From the NCBI GenBank assembly GCA_904420015.1, contig CAJFTS010000016.1, forward strand, positions 1 through 50,486: 50,486 nucleotides of DNA, given 5' to 3'. Under the pieces are notes generated by a model, which searched no databases, was not told the DNA's origin, and saw only the letters and a list, made by a program, of their open reading frames with translations. This document shows, one piece after another, positions 17,944-26,947 of the stretch. Each line of letters begins with the position of its first letter. Position 1 is the stretch's first letter. The stretch comes from an uncultured Clostridia bacterium (GTDB lineage Bacteria > Bacillota > Clostridia > Oscillospirales > Acutalibacteraceae). The position numbers and the translations under genes are program-made.

Positions 17944-18882
17944 ATGCGCATGGTATTTATGGGAACCCCGGATTTTGCAGTCCCCTGCCTGGCGGCTTTG
18001 CTGGAAGCGGGGCATGAGGTATGCGGCGTGTTTACCCAGCCGGATAAGCCAAAAGGACGGGGATATCAGCTTACCCCTCCGCCGGTTAAGGTTTTGGCCC
18101 AGGAAAGGGGAATCCCCGTATATCAGCCTGCAACCTTTAAGGACGGGCAGGCGCTGGAGATTTTAAAGGAGCTTCGGCCCGATTTGATTGCAGTGGTGGC
18201 CTATGGGAAAATCCTGCCCAAGGCGGTTTTGTCGCTGCCTAAGTACGGCTGCGTCAATGTTCATGCGTCCTTGCTTCCCAAATACCGGGGAGCGGCGCCG
18301 ATCCAGTGGAGCGTGCTCAACGGGGAGAAGGAAACCGGCGTGACCACCATGCAGATGGCGGAGGGACTGGATACCGGGGACATGCTGCTGCAGGCTTCCA
18401 CTCCCATCGGGGAGGAGGAAACGGCGGGGGAGCTGCATGACCGGCTTTCCCGGATGGGGGCGAGGCTGCTGTGCCAAACGGTGGACGGGCTTCAAAACGG
18501 GGAGATCACCCCGAAAAAGCAGGACGATTCCCAATCCTGCTATGCGTCTATGCTCAATAAGTCTTTGTGCCAAGTGGATTTTTCCCTGCCGGCCCAAGAG
18601 GTGCACAATAAAATCCGCGGCCTATCCCCTTGGCCGGTGGCGGTTACCCAGCTCAGTGGAAAGACCCTTAAAATCCATCGCTCCCGGCTTTCGAAAGCGG
18701 CGTCGGGCAAGCCGGGGGAAGTTATTTCCACCGCTCCGTTTGCAATTTGCTGCGGCGACGGGAATACCATTGAGCTTTTGGAAATACAATATAACGCGGG
18801 CAAACGCCTGGCGGCCGACGCGTTTTTACGGGGCCACCGGGTAGAGCCGGGAACGATTTTAGGGGCGCCGGTTTGTAAATAA
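17944..18882 (+). CDS. fmt: Methionyl-tRNA formyltransferase
   Basis: Fmt formylates initiator Met-tRNA with 10-formyl-tetrahydrofolate. The 312-residue protein begins MRMVFMGTPDFAVPCL and has the loop QPDKPKGRG and the catalytic region NVHASLLPKYRGAAPIQW, with a C-terminal tRNA-binding domain (about 205-312). The start at 17944 follows AAGGAGGG; the open frame upstream lies inside def. Confidence 0.96.
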   Translation: MRMVFMGTPDFAVPCLAALLEAGHEVCGVFTQPDKPKGRGYQLTPPPVKVLAQERGIPVYQPATFKDGQALEILKELRPDLIAVVAYGKILPKAVLSLPKYGCVNVHASLLPKYRGAAPIQWSVLNGEKETGVTTMQMAEGLDTGDMLLQASTPIGEEETAGELHDRLSRMGARLLCQTVDGLQNGEITPKKQDDSQSCYASMLNKSLCQVDFSLPAQEVHNKIRGLSPWPVAVTQLSGKTLKIHRSRLSKAASGKPGEVISTAPFAICCGDGNTIELLEIQYNAGKRLAADAFLRGHRVEPGTILGAPVCK

Positions 18883-18906
18883 CGGACGCCTACAGGAGGA
18901 CAGGAA

Positions 18907-19611
18907 ATGCCAGGACTTTATATGTGGGCCTTTGATCCGACCTATCTGATCTTTGTGGTTCCGGCCCTGATTATTTCAATTATTGCGCAGGCGGGGGTAC
19001 ATTCGGCCTACCGCAAGTATTCCAAGGTGCGAAACCTACGGGGGATGACCGGCGCCGAGGCGGCGCAGCGGGTGCTGCAGTTTTATGGGGTATCCGGGGT
19101 GTCGGTGGAGCGGGTTAGAGGGAACCTGACCGACCATTTTGACCCGAGGCATCGCGTCATCCGCCTGTCGGAAGGGGTATACGACAGCGCTACCATCGCC
19201 GCGGTGGGGATCGCCGCCCACGAGGCCGGGCACGCGGCGCAGTATGCCAAGGGCTACGTCCCCATCAAGATCCGAAACGCCCTTTATCCGGTGGCCAATC
19301 TTGGTTCCACCCTTTCGTTTTATATTGTGCTCATCGGCATCCTCTTTTCCTACGGATTTTTGGTCAACATCGGCATCCTCCTTTTCAGCTGCGCGGTCCT
19401 GTTTCAGATCGTGACCCTGCCGGTGGAGTTTAACGCCAGCCATAATGCAGTAGAGGCCATCGATGAGGCCGGCCTTCTCACAAAAGAGGAGCTTACCGGC
19501 TCGAAAAAGGTGCTGCGCGCCGCTGCCATGACCTATGTGGCGGCAGTGGTGGCGAGCCTTTTGAGCCTGCTTCGCCTGCTGGCTATCGCCCGGCGCAACA
19601 ACAATGGGTAG
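18907..19611 (+). CDS. Zinc metallopeptidase, YugP type (Peptidase_Mprop)
   Basis: The 234-residue membrane protein has an N-terminal transmembrane helix, the zinc motif H105-E-A-G-H109 (IAAHEAGHAAQYA), and two or three further hydrophobic helices (about 130-165 and 195-222). This matches the YugP/neutral zinc metallopeptidase family, whose biological substrates are not established. CAGGAGGACAGGAA precedes the ATG. It overlaps rsmB by 8 bases and belongs to the fmt-rsmB-rlmN transcript in many Firmicutes. Confidence 0.9.
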   Translation: MPGLYMWAFDPTYLIFVVPALIISIIAQAGVHSAYRKYSKVRNLRGMTGAEAAQRVLQFYGVSGVSVERVRGNLTDHFDPRHRVIRLSEGVYDSATIAAVGIAAHEAGHAAQYAKGYVPIKIRNALYPVANLGSTLSFYIVLIGILFSYGFLVNIGILLFSCAVLFQIVTLPVEFNASHNAVEAIDEAGLLTKEELTGSKKVLRAAAMTYVAAVVASLLSLLRLLAIARRNNNG

Positions 19612-20968
19612 CCCGGTGAAAAACGCCCGGCAGGTGGCGCTGCGGGCGCTTGTGAGGATGGAGCGAACGGATGGGTTTTCCAACCTGGTTCTCGACGGGG
19701 CGCTGCAGGCGGCCGGCCTTTCCAGGCGGGATGAGGCGCTGGTCTCGGCGCTGTTTTACGGCGTGCTGGAGCGGCGGCTGACTCTGGATGCGGTTATTGC
19801 CGTACACTCGAAAATCAAGCTCAAAAAAATGTCCCCCGAGGTGCGGAATATCCTGCGCCTTGGGGTTTACCAGCTTTTGTTTGCGGATAAAATCCCGCCT
19901 TCCGCGGCGGTGGACGAATCGGTAAAGTTAACCCGTGCCTGCCGCCAGTCGTCCGCTTCCGGGTTTGTCAACGCCGTGCTGCGGGCGGTGCTGCGGGATG
20001 ATAACGCCCTTTCCATACCAAAAGGCACCTCGCTGGAGCAGCGCCTTTCCTTTCGCTATTCCTGCCCCGAATGGCTCGTAAAGCTATGGCTGGAGCAGTA
20101 TGGGGAAAAGGATACCGAAGGAATGCTGGAGGCGTTTGTGCGCCCTTCCAGGGTCTGTATCCGGGTAAATACCACCCGCGTCACCGCCGAACAGCTCCTC
20201 GAACGGTTGGAGCACGAGGGGATCGAAGGAAGGCGGCACGACTATCTTGCAAACGCCCTTTGGCTGAAAAACGCCGGCGCGGTGGAGGGGAGCCGGGCCT
20301 TTCAGGAGGGGCTGTTCCATGTGCAGGACCCGGCTTCTCAGCTTTGCTGCCGGGCGCTGGAGGCAAGGCCGGGGGAAAAGGTGCTCGACGTATGCGCCGC
20401 TCCCGGCGGGAAGGCCTTTACCACCGCGCAACATATGCAGGACAAGGGAACCCTTTGTGCATACGACCTGTACCAATCCCGTGTCCAGCTCATTGAGGAC
20501 GGGGCGAAACGGCTGGGCCTTTCCTGTATCACGGCCCGGGTTCAGGACGCGTCCGTCCCGCAAAAAGAGGGGGAAAAGGCCGACCGGGTGCTGTGCGACG
20601 TGCCCTGCTTTGGGTTAGGGGATATTGGGAGAAAACCGGAGATCCGGTATAAAATGCCGGATTTGCTTGCAAATTTTCCCCCTATGCAATATAATATCCT
20701 GTGTGTTGCATCTCAAAGAGTCAAGCCGGGCGGCCGGCTTTTGTATTCCACCTGTTCGCTGAGCTTTGCGGAAAACGAAGAGGTGGTCAATCGGTTTTTG
20801 TCGGAGCATCCGGATTTTGTACCGCAGCCTCTTTCATTGCCGCAGGAGCTGCTCCGCCCCTGTGACCGGGGGAGCCATATGGCCACCCTTTTGCCCCATA
20901 TCAGCCAATCGGACGGTTTCTTTCTGGCGGCCATGACCCGCAGGGTGGAAACAAATGAACATTCCTAG
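19604..20968 (+). CDS. rsmB: 16S rRNA m5C967 methyltransferase RsmB
   Basis: RsmB (454 residues) has an N-terminal NusB-like RNA-binding domain (about 1-140) and a C-terminal Rossmann methyltransferase with the SAM site DVCAAPGGKAFTTA. The two motif cysteines are in DVPCFGLG and YSTCSLSFAENE. PCFGLG replaces the common PCSGLG, a mild deviation next to the motif IV Cys. It modifies C967 of 16S rRNA with SAM. It is followed after 8 bases by rlmN. Confidence 0.94.
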   Translation: MGSPVKNARQVALRALVRMERTDGFSNLVLDGALQAAGLSRRDEALVSALFYGVLERRLTLDAVIAVHSKIKLKKMSPEVRNILRLGVYQLLFADKIPPSAAVDESVKLTRACRQSSASGFVNAVLRAVLRDDNALSIPKGTSLEQRLSFRYSCPEWLVKLWLEQYGEKDTEGMLEAFVRPSRVCIRVNTTRVTAEQLLERLEHEGIEGRRHDYLANALWLKNAGAVEGSRAFQEGLFHVQDPASQLCCRALEARPGEKVLDVCAAPGGKAFTTAQHMQDKGTLCAYDLYQSRVQLIEDGAKRLGLSCITARVQDASVPQKEGEKADRVLCDVPCFGLGDIGRKPEIRYKMPDLLANFPPMQYNILCVASQRVKPGGRLLYSTCSLSFAENEEVVNRFLSEHPDFVPQPLSLPQELLRPCDRGSHMATLLPHISQSDGFFLAAMTRRVETNEHS

Positions 20969-20976
20969 GAGGACCC

Positions 20977-22014
20977 ATGGGAAAACAGGACATCACGACC
21001 CTTTCACAGCCTAAGCTTCTTGAGGCGGTCAAGGCCATGGGCGCGCCCGCTTTCCGCGCTTCCCAGATTGCCCAGTGGCTGCGCCGGGGCGTATCCTCCT
21101 TTGAGGAGATGACCAACCTGCCTGCCGGTATGCGCCAGGCGCTGGCCCAGCAGTACCGGATCCCTTCGGTGGAAATTGAGCGAAAGCTGGTTTCCAAGCT
21201 GGACGGGACGGTTAAGTACCTGTTTCGGCTGTCCGACGGGGAACTGATCGAGGCGGTGCTCATGCAGTATCAGCATGGAACCAGCATGTGCATTTCCACG
21301 CAGGCCGGGTGCAAAATGGGCTGTGCCTTCTGCGCCACCGGTATGGGGGGATACCGGAGGAATTTGACGGCCTATGAAATGGCGGGGCAGATTCTTCTGG
21401 CCCAAAAGGACGAGGGGCGCAGGGTATCCAATGTGGTGCTGATGGGAATGGGGGAGCCGCTGGACAATTACGACCATGTGCTTGCGTTTTTGCAGCGGGT
21501 GTCCGACCCCCAGGGGCTCAACATCGGGATGCGCCATATCTCCCTTTCCACCTGCGGGGTAGTGGACCGGATCTATGAGCTGATGGCCCACCGGTTCCAG
21601 CTGACGCTGTCGGTGTCGCTGCACGCCCCCAACGATGAAATCCGCGGGAAAATTATGCCGATTAATAAAAAATGGGGAATTGATGCCCTATTGACCGCCT
21701 GCCGTGATTATGCGGCGGCAACAAAGCGCAGAATATCTTTTGAGTATGCCATGATTTCCGGGGTCAACGACTCGGACGCCTGCGCGAAGGAATTGGCGGG
21801 GCGGCTTCGCGGGATGCTTTGCCACGTCAACCTGATCCCCGCCAACGACGTCAGCGGCCGGCCGTTTCAAAAGAGCAGCCGGGAACGGCTGATGCGGTTT
21901 ACTGAGATTTTGACAAAAAAAGGGATTCCCACAACCGTCCGGCGCAGCCTGGGGGCGGATATTGAGGCCGCCTGCGGGCAGCTGCGGGGAAAACATACGG
22001 CTGTGTCGTCATAA
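20977..22014 (+). CDS. rlmN: Radical SAM 23S rRNA/tRNA adenine C2-methyltransferase
   Basis: RlmN (345 residues) methylates A2503 of 23S rRNA, and adenine 37 of some tRNAs, by radical SAM chemistry. The [4Fe-4S] cysteines are C112-x3-C116-x2-C119 (AGCKMGCAFCATG). GMGEPLDNY and STCGVV follow, with a catalytic Cys towards the end (near AACGQL). Length is normal. TAGGAGGACC lies ahead of the ATG. Confidence 0.96.
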   Translation: MGKQDITTLSQPKLLEAVKAMGAPAFRASQIAQWLRRGVSSFEEMTNLPAGMRQALAQQYRIPSVEIERKLVSKLDGTVKYLFRLSDGELIEAVLMQYQHGTSMCISTQAGCKMGCAFCATGMGGYRRNLTAYEMAGQILLAQKDEGRRVSNVVLMGMGEPLDNYDHVLAFLQRVSDPQGLNIGMRHISLSTCGVVDRIYELMAHRFQLTLSVSLHAPNDEIRGKIMPINKKWGIDALLTACRDYAAATKRRISFEYAMISGVNDSDACAKELAGRLRGMLCHVNLIPANDVSGRPFQKSSRERLMRFTEILTKKGIPTTVRRSLGADIEAACGQLRGKHTAVSS

Positions 22015-22047
22015 AGAATACAAAACGGAACACAGGAGGTGAGGTTT

Positions 22048-22776
22048 GTGAGACTTTTCGGCAAAAGTGACATTGGACGCAGAAGGAGTTCCAACCAGGA
22101 CGACTATGCTTTCGGCAGGCTGGGAGGCAGCGCGGTTTGGGCTGCGGTCTGCGACGGAATGGGGGGCGCCAACGGCGGCAATGTGGCCAGTTCCCTGGCG
22201 GTGCAGGAAATTTCCAAGCACATTGAGGGGGATTACCGGGAAGGAAGCAAGCCGAACTCGATCAAGACCCTGTTGCAGTCGGCCGTCTATACGGCAAACG
22301 CTGTCGTCTATGAAGAGGCGAAGAAAAACGAGGCTTTGGCCGGTATGGGGACGACGGCGGTAGCCGTGGTGGTTGCAGGAAGGCTTGCCTGCATTGCACA
22401 TGTGGGCGACAGCCGGGCATATCTCATCCACGCCGACACCATCACGCAGATTACACGGGATCATTCGGTGGTTCAGGAGATGGTGGAGGCGGGACAGATT
22501 ACCCAGGAAGAAGCACGCGCCCATCCAAATAAAAATGTGATTACCAGGGCGCTGGGAATCGTACCGGAAATCGTCATGGATTACAGTGAAGTGCCCCTTG
22601 AGCGGGGAGATGCGTTGATCCTCTGTACCGACGGCTTGTCCAACCAGTTGGAGGCCGATGAAATAAAGAACATTGTGAAAGACGGCGTAGAAGACGCCTG
22701 TGCGCGGTTGATTACGCAAGCAAACGCGCGGGGCGGCTATGACAATATCACGGTAGTCGTACTTTCCGATAACTGA
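22048..22776 (+). CDS. prpC: PP2C-type Ser/Thr protein phosphatase
   Basis: The 242-residue phosphatase has the metal-binding motifs SNQDDY, DGMGGANGG and GDSRAYL plus the late GYDNITVVV. PrpC/Stp reverses phosphorylation by the PASTA kinase encoded next. The GTG at 22039 would overlap the ribosome site, so GTG 22048, 8 bases after AGGAGG, is taken as start. The gap of 47 bases to the kinase suggests one transcript. Confidence 0.95.
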   Translation: MRLFGKSDIGRRRSSNQDDYAFGRLGGSAVWAAVCDGMGGANGGNVASSLAVQEISKHIEGDYREGSKPNSIKTLLQSAVYTANAVVYEEAKKNEALAGMGTTAVAVVVAGRLACIAHVGDSRAYLIHADTITQITRDHSVVQEMVEAGQITQEEARAHPNKNVITRALGIVPEIVMDYSEVPLERGDALILCTDGLSNQLEADEIKNIVKDGVEDACARLITQANARGGYDNITVVVLSDN

Positions 22777-22823
22777 ATTCATCTATAACCGGCGTTGGTT
22801 TGTGACTAGGAGTGGAGGTTTCC

Positions 22824-24851
22824 ATGGATAAATATATTGGAAAACGGTTGGACGGCCGTTACGAGATTATCGAAGTAATCGGGGTCGGCGGCATGGCGGT
22901 GGTCTATAAGGCCAGAGACGTGCTCGACGACCGGATTGTGGCGGTAAAGGTGCTCAAGAGCGAATTTTTGGGCAACGAGGAATTCCGCCGCCGGTTTAAA
23001 AACGAGTGCAAGGCGATTGCCGTTTTGTCCCATCCGAACATCATTAAGGTGTACGATGTCAATTTCGGCGGCAATATCGAATACATCGTGATGGAGTATG
23101 TCGACGGCATTACCCTGAAGGAATACATCGAGCAGCAGGGTGTGGTCAAGTGGAAGGAAGCGGTCCACTTTACAACCCAGATTCTCAAAGCCCTCCAGCA
23201 TGCCCACGACAAAGGGATTGTCCATCGGGATATCAAGCCGCAGAATATTATGCTGCTGCAGGACGGGACCATCAAGGTGATGGATTTCGGCATTGCGCGG
23301 TTCTCCCGGAATACCTCTCATACCGTCAACACCGACCGGGCCATCGGTTCGGTGCATTACATCAGCCCCGAGCAGGCCAGCGGCGACGTGACCGACGAGC
23401 GTTCGGACATCTATTCGGTCGGCGTGATGCTTTATGAAATGCTTACCGGCAAGCTGCCCTTTGAGGCGGATACGGCGGTGTCGGTGGCCATCATGCAGCT
23501 GCAGTCCACTCCGCGCATGCCCCGGGAGATCAACGATACCATCCCGGAGGGCCTCGAGGAAATTACCATGCACGCCATGCAGAAGGATCCGCAGAAGCGG
23601 TACCAGTCTGCGGCGGAGATGCTTCGGGATATCGAGGAATTTAAGCGGAACCCCAGCATCCGTTTTGAGTATAAATACTTTATCGACGACAATCCTACCC
23701 GTATCGTGCAGTCCATCGACCGGGTGCGGGCCAACGATTCTTATGTCTCTCTCGATGAACCGGAGGGAGACGAGGAGGAGGACGGCAAGAAGAAAAAGAA
23801 GCAATCGGCCATTCCGCTTTTGGCGGGTATTGCTTTCGGCGTGGTGCTTTTTACCGTGGCGTTCGTCATTGCGGTGATGTGGTGGATGGGCGTGTTTTCC
23901 GGGCAGGACGGCGATATGGTCGATGTGCCGAAGGTAATCGGCATGACGATGGAAGAGGCGCAGCTGCAGTATCCGGATCTAACGTTTGAAATAAAAAATA
24001 CCCTTTACAATACGGCTCCCAAGGATCAGATCATCGAGCAGGATCCCTCGGAAGGCAGTAAGGTGGAAAAGGGCTCCTCCGTCCAGGTGGTGGTAAGCCT
24101 GGGCCCGAAGGAAAACGTGGTTCCCGACATTGTAGGCAAGGACTGGAAGACGGCCAAGGCCACGCTGGACGGGGCGAAAATTCAATATGAGGTGCAGGAG
24201 CGGGAGGATGAGGAAACGGCGGAAGGCTATGTCATCCAGACCTCGCCGGCGGTCGGGGAGACCGTTAAGGAAGGCGAGACGGTTTTGGTCTATGTCAGCC
24301 TCGGCCCGTCCCAGATTCCGGTGACCGTTCCCAATGTCATCGGTATTTCCGAGGCCAACGCCAAGCGCTTGCTGGAGGAAAAGGGCTTTACGGTGGGTGA
24401 GTCCATTCAGGTGGATTCCGACCGGCCCATCAACGAGGTGCTCGCCTGTGACCCGAAGGAGGATACCACGGTAACCAAGGGGACTAAGGTCACCCTCACC
24501 ATCTCCAACGGGAAAGCGCCCACCAAGCAGGCGACGGTTTCGGTCAGCCTTCCTAAGACCGATACGCCGGTTTATTTGAAGATTTATGTCGATGGAGTGG
24601 AAAACCGGGATCTGCGCACCAATGAGATCATCCCGAGCCAGCGGCCGCAGTATGATTTTACGCTGGAAGGAACCGGCACTTCCACCATCACTGTGCGCAT
24701 CAGCGCCAATCCCGACAGCGGGTTTACCGATTATGCCATTTATACCGTCAATTATGACAGCCAGACGGTAAAATTGACCCAGCAAAACGAATTTAAGGAC
24801 CCCAATACCGGCTCCTCCAAACCGGAATCCAGCAAGCCGGAAGAAGACTGA
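22824..24851 (+). CDS. prkC: PASTA-domain Ser/Thr protein kinase
   Basis: PrkC senses peptidoglycan fragments and controls growth, cell wall metabolism and germination. The 675-residue protein has a kinase domain (about 8-270) with GVGGMAVVY and the catalytic HRDIKPQN (D136). A basic juxtamembrane segment follows, then one transmembrane helix (about 328-357) and three PASTA domains (from about 363, 430 and 499). A Ser/Thr-rich C-terminal beta domain completes it. GTG 22812 is possible, but ATG 22824 behind GTGGAGGT gives the usual start MDKYIGKRLDGRYEI. Confidence 0.96.
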   Translation: MDKYIGKRLDGRYEIIEVIGVGGMAVVYKARDVLDDRIVAVKVLKSEFLGNEEFRRRFKNECKAIAVLSHPNIIKVYDVNFGGNIEYIVMEYVDGITLKEYIEQQGVVKWKEAVHFTTQILKALQHAHDKGIVHRDIKPQNIMLLQDGTIKVMDFGIARFSRNTSHTVNTDRAIGSVHYISPEQASGDVTDERSDIYSVGVMLYEMLTGKLPFEADTAVSVAIMQLQSTPRMPREINDTIPEGLEEITMHAMQKDPQKRYQSAAEMLRDIEEFKRNPSIRFEYKYFIDDNPTRIVQSIDRVRANDSYVSLDEPEGDEEEDGKKKKKQSAIPLLAGIAFGVVLFTVAFVIAVMWWMGVFSGQDGDMVDVPKVIGMTMEEAQLQYPDLTFEIKNTLYNTAPKDQIIEQDPSEGSKVEKGSSVQVVVSLGPKENVVPDIVGKDWKTAKATLDGAKIQYEVQEREDEETAEGYVIQTSPAVGETVKEGETVLVYVSLGPSQIPVTVPNVIGISEANAKRLLEEKGFTVGESIQVDSDRPINEVLACDPKEDTTVTKGTKVTLTISNGKAPTKQATVSVSLPKTDTPVYLKIYVDGVENRDLRTNEIIPSQRPQYDFTLEGTGTSTITVRISANPDSGFTDYAIYTVNYDSQTVKLTQQNEFKDPNTGSSKPESSKPEED

Positions 24852-24872
24852 TCGGGTTACGGAGGAAGGGCA

Positions 24873-25760
24873 TTGAAAGAGACAACGGGACTGATTATTA
24901 AGGGGATCGGCGGCTTTTACTATGTGGAAGCCGCCGATTCGGTATTGGAATGCCGTGCGCGCGGCATTTTCCGCAAAAACGGGCAGACCCCTCTGGCAGG
25001 GGACCGGGTAAAGGTATCCCTGCCTGAAACCGGGATGCCAATGGTGGATGCGATTCTTCCGAGAAAAAACAGCCTGATCCGGCCGCCCGTTTCCAATTTG
25101 GACCGGCTTTTTATCGTAATAAGCGTCTGCGATCCGGGGCCCAATACGCTGGTGGTGGATAAGCTTATTTCCATTGCGGAGCACAAAGGGATCGAGCCGG
25201 TGGCGGTGATTAATAAGGCGGACCTGTCCGACCCGCAGGAGCTTGCGAGGATTTACCGCATGGCCGGCATCCCGGTGTGCGTCGTATCGGCGCAGACAGG
25301 TGAGGGCATCGGCCAGGTCAGAGAGCTTCTGACCGACCGGATCTGTGCCTTTACCGGCAATTCGGGGGTGGGGAAATCCAGCCTCCTCAACCGGCTGGAT
25401 GCCCGGCTGGGCCTTGCCACCGGAGATATCAGCAAAAAGCTGGGCCGGGGGCGGCATACGACCCGTCAGGTGGAGCTTTACCGGCAGGAAAACGGCGGAT
25501 ATCTGGCGGATACCCCAGGCTTTTCGTCGCTGGACTTGCAGCGGTGCGAAACGGTGCTGGCGGGAGAGCTGGCCGGGTGCTTTCGGGAATTTGCGCCTTT
25601 TGTAACCAGTTGTCAGTTCACCTCCTGCTCCCATACCGGTGAGAAGGGATGTGCCGTGAAGGCGGCGGTAGAGGAGGGGAGGATTCATCCCTCCCGGTAC
25701 CGCAGCTATGTCGAGCTATATCAAGCGGTAAAAAACATCAAAGAGTGGGAACGAAAATGA
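24873..25760 (+). CDS. rsgA: Ribosome small-subunit GTPase RsgA
   Basis: RsgA is a circularly permuted GTPase that checks late 30S assembly. An OB fold (about 1-65) precedes the G domain, with G4 NKADL, then G1 GNSGVGKSS (K168) and G3 DTPGFSS in permuted order. A C-terminal zinc cluster with Cys/His (CQFTSCSHTGEKGC) closes it. Length is 295 residues; the start is TTG behind GGAGGAAGGG. In Bacillus rpe follows; here thiN follows directly with a 4-base overlap. Confidence 0.95.
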   Translation: MKETTGLIIKGIGGFYYVEAADSVLECRARGIFRKNGQTPLAGDRVKVSLPETGMPMVDAILPRKNSLIRPPVSNLDRLFIVISVCDPGPNTLVVDKLISIAEHKGIEPVAVINKADLSDPQELARIYRMAGIPVCVVSAQTGEGIGQVRELLTDRICAFTGNSGVGKSSLLNRLDARLGLATGDISKKLGRGRHTTRQVELYRQENGGYLADTPGFSSLDLQRCETVLAGELAGCFREFAPFVTSCQFTSCSHTGEKGCAVKAAVEEGRIHPSRYRSYVELYQAVKNIKEWERK

Positions 25761-26386
25761 AGAAGGCATGCGTCATCATCGGCGCGGCTCCCTGCGGCAA
25801 TCCGCTTGAGCAGCGCGCCTATATTGAGTCTGGAAGCTTTGTCATTTGTGCCGACGGCGGATATCGCAACGCGCAAAGAATGGGGATTGCCCCCGATCTT
25901 CTGGTGGGGGATTTTGATTCCACACCGCTGCCCGAGCGGCCCGGCGTACCGGTCAAGACCTTTCCGGAAGAAAAGGATGATACCGACACTATGCTGGCGG
26001 TCAAGACAGCGCTGGAGAAGGGCTTCGGCCGGATCACGATTTTGTGCGGCACCGGCGGCCGGCTTGACCACACCATCGCCAATATCGACGCCCTTGTTTA
26101 CGCGGCAAAGGCGGGGGTTCCCGCCCTGCTGGCCGACGGCAACAATGAGGTGCGGGTGCTGACCGGCGGGTCGGTCATCCTGCCGAGGCGGGAAGGGTGC
26201 AAACTGTCGGCCTTTGCCTACGGCGGGGCTGTGACGGGGGTCGATTACATCGGGCTGAAATATCCCCTGCACGACGCGACGCTGGTTCCCGGCATCCCTC
26301 TCGGAGTCAGCAACGAATGGGTCTGGGAAAAGGCGCAGATTTCCATAAAAAGCGGCGTCCTTTTGCTGGTCTCCTCAAAAATGTGA
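25757..26386 (+). CDS. thiN: Thiamine pyrophosphokinase
   Basis: ThiN transfers pyrophosphate from ATP to thiamine. The 209-residue protein shows ADGGYRNAQRMGIAPDLLVGDFDS (residues about 31-54) and a later EKDDTDTMLAV, then GGRLDHTIANI, which form the active site. The C-terminal beta domain binds thiamine. ATG 25757 overlaps the rsgA stop (ATGA); the open frame upstream lies inside rsgA. The rsgA-thiN-spoVM order is the usual Firmicutes order minus rpe. Confidence 0.94.
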   Translation: MKKACVIIGAAPCGNPLEQRAYIESGSFVICADGGYRNAQRMGIAPDLLVGDFDSTPLPERPGVPVKTFPEEKDDTDTMLAVKTALEKGFGRITILCGTGGRLDHTIANIDALVYAAKAGVPALLADGNNEVRVLTGGSVILPRREGCKLSAFAYGGAVTGVDYIGLKYPLHDATLVPGIPLGVSNEWVWEKAQISIKSGVLLLVSSKM

Positions 26387-26455
26387 CACCAACCTCCCTC
26401 TGCCGGCGTATGATGGCATAGGTACAACGCAACGGTACCGAATGAGGAATCTACG

Positions 26456-26623
26456 TTGACGGGCGGTGGCGATTTGAGACATCTTAGCCGAATGATCGGG
26501 ACCATTATGCTGGTCTTGGGTGTTATGCTTCTGCTTTTCTGCGTTCTTCCGGTACAGGTACTGGTTGTGGTCGGAGCGGCGGTTCTGGTTTTAATTGGAA
26601 TTGCGCTGCTGCGAGCCTGCTAG
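26456..26623 (+). CDS. Small hydrophobic two-helix membrane protein next to spoVM
   Basis: A 55-codon frame from TTG 26456 (GAGGA 7 bases upstream), or shorter from TTG 26474 or ATG 26492, encodes two hydrophobic helices (about IGTIMLVLGVMLLLFCVLP and VQVLVVVGAAVLVLIGIALL) joined at a Pro. It ends RAC. A basic N-terminal RHLSR favours a cytoplasmic N-terminus. It stops 17 bases before spoVM and shares its transcript. I do not recognise the family. Synteny suggests a sporulation or forespore-membrane role, but that is inference only. A chance hydrophobic frame is possible. Confidence 0.55.
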   Translation: MTGGGDLRHLSRMIGTIMLVLGVMLLLFCVLPVQVLVVVGAAVLVLIGIALLRAC

Positions 26624-26640
26624 AATGCGGAGGGAGCTCT

Positions 26641-26724
26641 ATGAAAATTGTTGTTGTAAGAAGTCCGAAATTCCTCAGAGGGATTTTGAGAATGATCTTT
26701 GGTATCAAAAGAGAGACGGTTTAA
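26641..26724 (+). CDS. spoVM: Stage V sporulation protein M
   Basis: This 27-residue peptide (MKIVVVRSPKFLRGILRMIF then GIKRETV) aligns end to end with Bacillus SpoVM (26 residues). It keeps Pro9, the residue that shapes its curvature-sensing helix, the following KFL, G14-I15 and a basic tail. SpoVM is an amphipathic helix that marks the convex forespore membrane and anchors SpoIVA. AGGGAG lies 5 bases before the ATG, and it follows thiN as in Bacillus. A strong terminator follows 17 bases after the stop. Confidence 0.93.
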   Translation: MKIVVVRSPKFLRGILRMIFGIKRETV

Positions 26725-26740
26725 AGAGAAACCGAACATA

Positions 26741-26789
26741 AAAGCGCCGGGCGCCGTTTTGGAGACAAGACGGCGCCCGGCGCTTTTTG
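26741..26789 (+). terminator. Terminator after spoVM
   Basis: A perfect 15-pair stem AAGCGCCGGGCGCCG / CGGCGCCCGGCGCTT with a 14-base loop is followed by TTTTT. It closes the long transcript from yicC. Confidence 0.92.
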
Positions 26790-26947
26790 CGGTCTGCTTT
26801 GGAATGCACACGGGCCTTTTTCCATAGGTATAAAGATAACGCGCCGGCGGAGGCGGCGGGAAAATTTCGCGGCGCCGCTGGAATAGTGGGGACAGGATAT
26901 GAATATAGATTGCTTAGAAACACTGTAGAAAGGCGAGGTAATCTCAT

